Shown here: positions 61,388 through 64,000 of the stretch, piece after piece
How positions within the stretch are numbered: the first letter of the stretch is position 1
Layout: the number at the start of each line of letters is the position of its first letter
Source of the DNA: an uncultured Faecalibacterium sp.
GTDB lineage: Bacteria > Bacillota > Clostridia > Oscillospirales > Ruminococcaceae
Direction: 5' to 3'
Assembly: GCA_934561115.1 (NCBI GenBank)
Contig: CAKTFS010000005.1
Location: 9,432 to 73,431, forward strand
Length of the DNA stretch: 64,000 bases
The notes under the pieces: model-generated
The model's input: only the letters and a program-made list of their open reading frames with translations
Databases searched by the model: none
Told to the model about the DNA's origin: nothing
Position numbers and translations under genes: made by a program

Positions 61388-61430
61388 GCCAATCGGGAAA
61401 ATCTGCAGATTTTCCCGGTTAGCCCTTTTT
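61388..61430 (+). terminator. Terminator after the pyruvate-kinase-like gene
   Basis: GCCAATCGGGAAAATC-TGCA-GATTTTCCCGGTTAGC, 16-bp stem with one mismatch and a G-T pair, followed by CCTTTTTCACGG. Member of the terminator family, with a TGCA instead of a TGCG loop. Confidence 0.78.
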
Positions 61431-61467
61431 CACGGTTTGATTTTTGCGCAAAACCGCATTTTCCCCC

Positions 61468-61496
61468 TTGACAGAAGCGGCAGTTTCTGGTATCAA
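61468..61496 (+). promoter_or_regulatory. Promoter of the oadB transcript
   Basis: TTGACA at 61468-61473, 17-bp spacer, TATCAA at 61491-61496. Confidence 0.7.
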
Positions 61497-61506
61497 TAAA
61501 AATGAT

Positions 61507-61653
61507 AAAGGGGAGTAAAGGGCAGTCTGCCGGTCAAGGCTTTTTCCGGCAGGCCGCTACATGGCAGCGTCATCACGGCAGCAATGCCCGATGTCATGTG
61601 TTCGCTTGAGACTTTTGTCACAGATCGTACGCTGTGGCAAGGGTCTCTTTTTT
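61507..61653 (+). promoter_or_regulatory. Mn2+-sensing yybP-ykoY riboswitch with terminator platform
   Basis: Aptamer hallmarks in order: AAAGGGGAGUA (61507-61517), a CUGCCGG/CCGGCAG hairpin, the metal-site loop GGCAGCGUCAUCACGGC (from about 61563) in an ACAUG/CAUGU stem, and UUGAGACUUUUGUC closing P1. The platform is a perfect (with G-U) 16-bp terminator, arms 61608-61623 and 61632-61647, then TTTTTT. The terminator 5' arm includes the P1 strand CUUU that pairs with AAAG, so metal binding should prevent termination and turn expression on, as in known members. Confidence 0.87.
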
Positions 61654-61693
61654 CTTGCCGCAGCATCAGAACAAAAGGAGGCAGGAAAACATT

Positions 61694-62824
61694 ATGAATT
61701 TCTGGAACACATTCGCCGCGCTCTTTTCAAACTTCGGGGCGCTGACATGGCAGATGGTGGTCATGTGGGGCATCGGTGCCCTGCTCATCTACCTTGCCAT
61801 TGTCAAAAAGATGGAGCCCAGTCTGCTGCTGCCCATGGGGTTCGGCGCCATTCTGGTCAACCTTCCCGCATCCGGTGCCATCACGCAGGGAGACACCGTT
61901 GGCCCTATCTCTGCCCTGTTTGAAGCGGGCATGTCCAACGAGCTGTTCCCGCTGCTGCTGTTCATCGGCATTGGTGCCATGATCGATTTTGGCCCGCTGC
62001 TGGAAAAGCCGTGGCTCATGCTGTTTGGCGCAGCGGCACAGTTCGGCATCTTTTTCACCCTGTTTCTGGCCGGGTTCTTCTTTGATATGAAGGACGCCGC
62101 GTCCATTGCGGTCATTGGCGCTGCGGACGGCCCCACCGCCATTTTTGTGGCAAACACCCTCAAATCCCAGTATCTGGGTGCCATTATGGTGGCAGCTTAC
62201 AGCTACATGGCGCTGGTGCCCATCGTGCAGCCGCCGGTCATCCGTCTGCTGACCACCCAGAAGGAGCGCCGCATCCGTATGCCCTACGAAAAAGGCAACG
62301 TCACCCAGCTGACCAAGATCCTGTTCCCCATTGTGGTCACGGTGGTCGCCGGTCTGGTGGCTCCGGCCAGCGTGGCACTGGTAGGCTTTTTGATGTTCGG
62401 CAACCTGCTGCGGGAGTGCGGGGTGCTGAACTCGCTGAGCGAGACTGCCCAGAACGTGCTGGCAAACCTCATCACCCTGCTGCTGGGTCTGACCGTAGCC
62501 GGGCAGATGACCGCCGACAAGTTCGTCCGGCCGGACACTTTGCTGATCATGGCACTGGGTCTTGTGGCCTTTATCTTTGATACGGCCGGCGGCGTGCTGT
62601 TTGCCAAGCTGCTGAACTTCTTCTTGCCCGAGGGCAAAAAGCTGAACCCCATGATCGGTGCGGCAGGCATTTCGGCCTTCCCCATGAGCGGACGTGTGGT
62701 CAACAAGATGGGTCTGGCCGAGGACAGCCAGAATTTCCTGCTGATGTACTCCATCAGCGTCAACGTTTCCGGACAGATCGCATCCGTCCTTGCCGGCGGA
62801 CTGATCCTTTCCCTGATGGCTTAA
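61694..62824 (+). CDS. oadB: OadB-type sodium-pump decarboxylase beta subunit
   Basis: 376 residues from the ATG at 61694 (AGGAGG 12 nt upstream). About nine to eleven membrane segments. Residues that carry Na+ in Klebsiella OadB are conserved: Asp in GAADGPTAIF, Tyr in SYMALVPIVQPPV, and Asn, Gly, Ser and Arg in LNPMIGAAGISAFPMSGRV. The family exports Na+ powered by decarboxylation of a carboxybiotin donor. No alpha subunit or biotin carrier gene is seen here. It is preceded by a Mn2+ riboswitch and followed 14 nt later by an OadG-like peptide. Confidence 0.9.
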   Translation: MNFWNTFAALFSNFGALTWQMVVMWGIGALLIYLAIVKKMEPSLLLPMGFGAILVNLPASGAITQGDTVGPISALFEAGMSNELFPLLLFIGIGAMIDFGPLLEKPWLMLFGAAAQFGIFFTLFLAGFFFDMKDAASIAVIGAADGPTAIFVANTLKSQYLGAIMVAAYSYMALVPIVQPPVIRLLTTQKERRIRMPYEKGNVTQLTKILFPIVVTVVAGLVAPASVALVGFLMFGNLLRECGVLNSLSETAQNVLANLITLLLGLTVAGQMTADKFVRPDTLLIMALGLVAFIFDTAGGVLFAKLLNFFLPEGKKLNPMIGAAGISAFPMSGRVVNKMGLAEDSQNFLLMYSISVNVSGQIASVLAGGLILSLMA

Positions 62825-62837
62825 CGGAGGTACCTTT

Positions 62838-62966
62838 ATGCTTCATCTTTCTTCTTGGATGACCACCCTGCCCATGATGCTCATCGGCATGACCGGTATC
62901 CTGCTGGTCATCGGCTTTCTCGTGCTGGTGGTGATGGCGCTGAACTGCCTCACCCGCCGCAAGTAA
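62838..62966 (+). CDS. 42-residue OadG-like single-span peptide
   Basis: ATG at 62838 follows CGGAGG at 8 nt; TAA at 62964-62966. The peptide has one hydrophobic helix (GMTGILLVIGFLVLVVMAL) and ends NCLTRRK. OadG gamma subunits start with such a helix, followed by a cytoplasmic zinc-binding tail; here the tail is missing. Position right after oadB supports a gamma-like role in assembling or stabilising the beta subunit. Too short for confident homology. Confidence 0.65.
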   Translation: MLHLSSWMTTLPMMLIGMTGILLVIGFLVLVVMALNCLTRRK

Positions 62967-62986
62967 GGGCAAAAATACGATAAGCA

Positions 62987-63030
62987 AGCCGCCCGGGAGG
63001 ATCTGCGGATCCTTTCGGGCGGCTTTTTTT
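62987..63030. terminator. Bidirectional terminator between the oad unit and the AraC-type gene
   Basis: AGCCGCCCG and CGGGCGGCT with an inner AGGATC-TGCG-GATCCT hairpin, then TTTTTTTCAC on the plus strand. Again a UGCG loop. Confidence 0.8.
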
Positions 63031-63062
63031 CACAGGAGCAGATGGCGCTGCTTTTGCCGGAT

Positions 63063-63893
63063 CTATCCCCGGGCGTCCTGCCGGGTGGTGCTGAAATACT
63101 CCTTGGGGGTCATGCCGTACTCCTTTTTAAAGGCGCGGAAAAAGTGGTTGTAGCCGCCAAAGCCGCTGGTCTTGTACACCTCGGTGATGGGCAGCCCCTG
63201 CTCGATGAGGGTGCAGCAGCGGTCTAACCGCGCTTTTACGATATAGCGGTGCACCGTCTGCCCGGTCTGGCGCTTGAATTCCCGGGCAATATGCTCCCGG
63301 GAGACGAAAAACTCCTTTTCCAGCCGCTCCAGCGTCAGCTCCTCGGTAAGGTGCGCCTGAATAAACAAAAACACCTCGTCCAGCATCAGGTGGTGGCGGC
63401 TGACCGATGCGGTGTGGAACTCCGCATGGATGCAGGCACGCAGCGCCAGCACCACGAACATCTGCAGAATGCCGTGCTCGAACGCCGCTGCGCCGAACTG
63501 GGTGCGCTCCTGCGGGAGCACCAGCAGCTTCCGGGCAAGGTTTTTCAGCAGCATATAGATCTGGCTGTCCGGGCGGACAGTCACCTGCCGGAAGGGCACC
63601 ACATTGAAGCTTTTTTCAAGGTCGGTGTCGGCGTCCGAAAGCTGCGCCAGCGTCTGGGGGGACAGCTGCACCCGGATAAGCTCCAGCGGGCCGTAGGCAC
63701 CGGCGTATTCCAGCCTGCCGCCCTGACCGGGCTTGAAGATGATGAGGTTCTGCTGCTGTGCGGGCAGCACCACATCGGGGCACCGGAACACGCCGCTGCC
63801 CCGCATGACCAGAAACAGATCATAATATGCGCCGGAATAAAACTCCCGAACGGCGCTCTGCTCAAAAAAATAGCGCTTGGCTGTATAATTCAC
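63063..63893 (-). CDS. AraC-family transcriptional regulator
   Basis: About 276 residues if it starts at the GTG at 63893, which has GGAGG 8 nt upstream; the ATG at 63908 has no ribosome site because that GGAGG is inside its reading frame. An N-terminal cupin-like sensor domain (about 1-150) is followed by a double helix-turn-helix (LTEELTLERLEKEFFVSREH; ITEVYKTSGFGGYNHFFRAF) with the AraC signature ending GMTPKEYF. The ligand is unknown. It converges on the oad unit and may control genes to the right of the window. Confidence 0.85.
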   Translation of the reverse strand: MNYTAKRYFFEQSAVREFYSGAYYDLFLVMRGSGVFRCPDVVLPAQQQNLIIFKPGQGGRLEYAGAYGPLELIRVQLSPQTLAQLSDADTDLEKSFNVVPFRQVTVRPDSQIYMLLKNLARKLLVLPQERTQFGAAAFEHGILQMFVVLALRACIHAEFHTASVSRHHLMLDEVFLFIQAHLTEELTLERLEKEFFVSREHIAREFKRQTGQTVHRYIVKARLDRCCTLIEQGLPITEVYKTSGFGGYNHFFRAFKKEYGMTPKEYFSTTRQDARG

Positions 63894-63968
63894 CAAAAAG
63901 TCCTCCATGAAACTGTCAGATGCAACAGTTTGTTGTACACAACAGAAAAGTACAACTGTTATAATTGC

Positions 63969-63997
63969 ATAATACATCAATTTGCGATAGTTTTCAA
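63969..63997 (-). promoter_or_regulatory. Promoter of the AraC-type gene
   Basis: TTGAAA at 63992-63997, 17-bp spacer, TATTAT at 63969-63974. Downstream TGTTGT-AC-ACAACA and AACAGTT...AACTGTT could be autoregulatory sites. Confidence 0.62.
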
Positions 63998-64000
63998 TCA

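Overview
The window looks like a chromosomal segment of a high-GC, low-oxygen gut Firmicute of the Oscillospiraceae/Ruminococcaceae, most likely Faecalibacterium or a close relative. This is inferred from protein character, a Gram-positive nusA-infB operon (rimP-nusA-ylxR-ylxQ-infB-rbfA-nrnA-truB-ribF), a large secreted pectin-degrading enzyme, and a family of about 130-bp intergenic repeats ending AACCCTCTC...GAGAGGGTT. No rRNA, tRNA or CRISPR was found.

Layout. 1-6712 is the right end of an integrated mobile element. It holds a P-loop protein cut by the window edge, three tandem copies of an unrecognised small protein family, two other small unknown proteins, a RepA-type replication ATPase behind a structured leader, an AT-rich stretch with three evenly spaced repeats, and a tyrosine recombinase beside gapA. 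6861-17303 carries gapA, citrate synthase with a coupled membrane protein, a SpoIID-like protein, a C39-like peptidase and a 1350-residue PL9/CE12 pectinase. 17441-22937 holds rsmA and a cell-wall operon: ftsE-ftsX-murein hydrolase activator-35-residue membrane peptide-CtpA protease. 23079-25130 has a CdaR-type regulator and a pseudouridine synthase.

25249-37989 is a de novo purine cluster read leftward (purE-F-M-N-O-H-D-L-B). The usual bifunctional PurH is split into a stand-alone AICAR transformylase and an archaeal-type PurO cyclohydrolase; purC and purK are absent. It starts behind a structured leader ending in a terminator and is interrupted by several copies of the intergenic repeat. 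38453-41954 carries ybaK, a DAHP synthase with two matching operator palindromes, a DUF3783-like protein and the lipoprotein ApbE. 42209-46003 is lower glycolysis (pgk, tpiA, gpmI); with gapA upstream this covers triose phosphate to 2-phosphoglycerate.

46291-54532 is the translation/transcription operon. 54680-59136 has an M29 aminopeptidase, an alanine symporter and a MATE exporter with a terminator-bearing leader. 59483-62966 reads rightward: a phosphodiesterase, an orphan small RNA gene, a pyruvate-kinase-like protein lacking its C-terminal domain, and a Mn2+ (yybP-ykoY) riboswitch in front of an OadB-type sodium-pump subunit plus a 42-residue OadG-like peptide. An AraC-type regulator closes the window.

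The observations I would follow first are the Mn2+-riboswitch/orphan OadB-OadG unit, the three-copy protein family in the mobile element, the purE leader, the orphan sRNA, and a set of terminators with near-perfect 16-bp stems, two of which carry a shared pseudoknot-like module.
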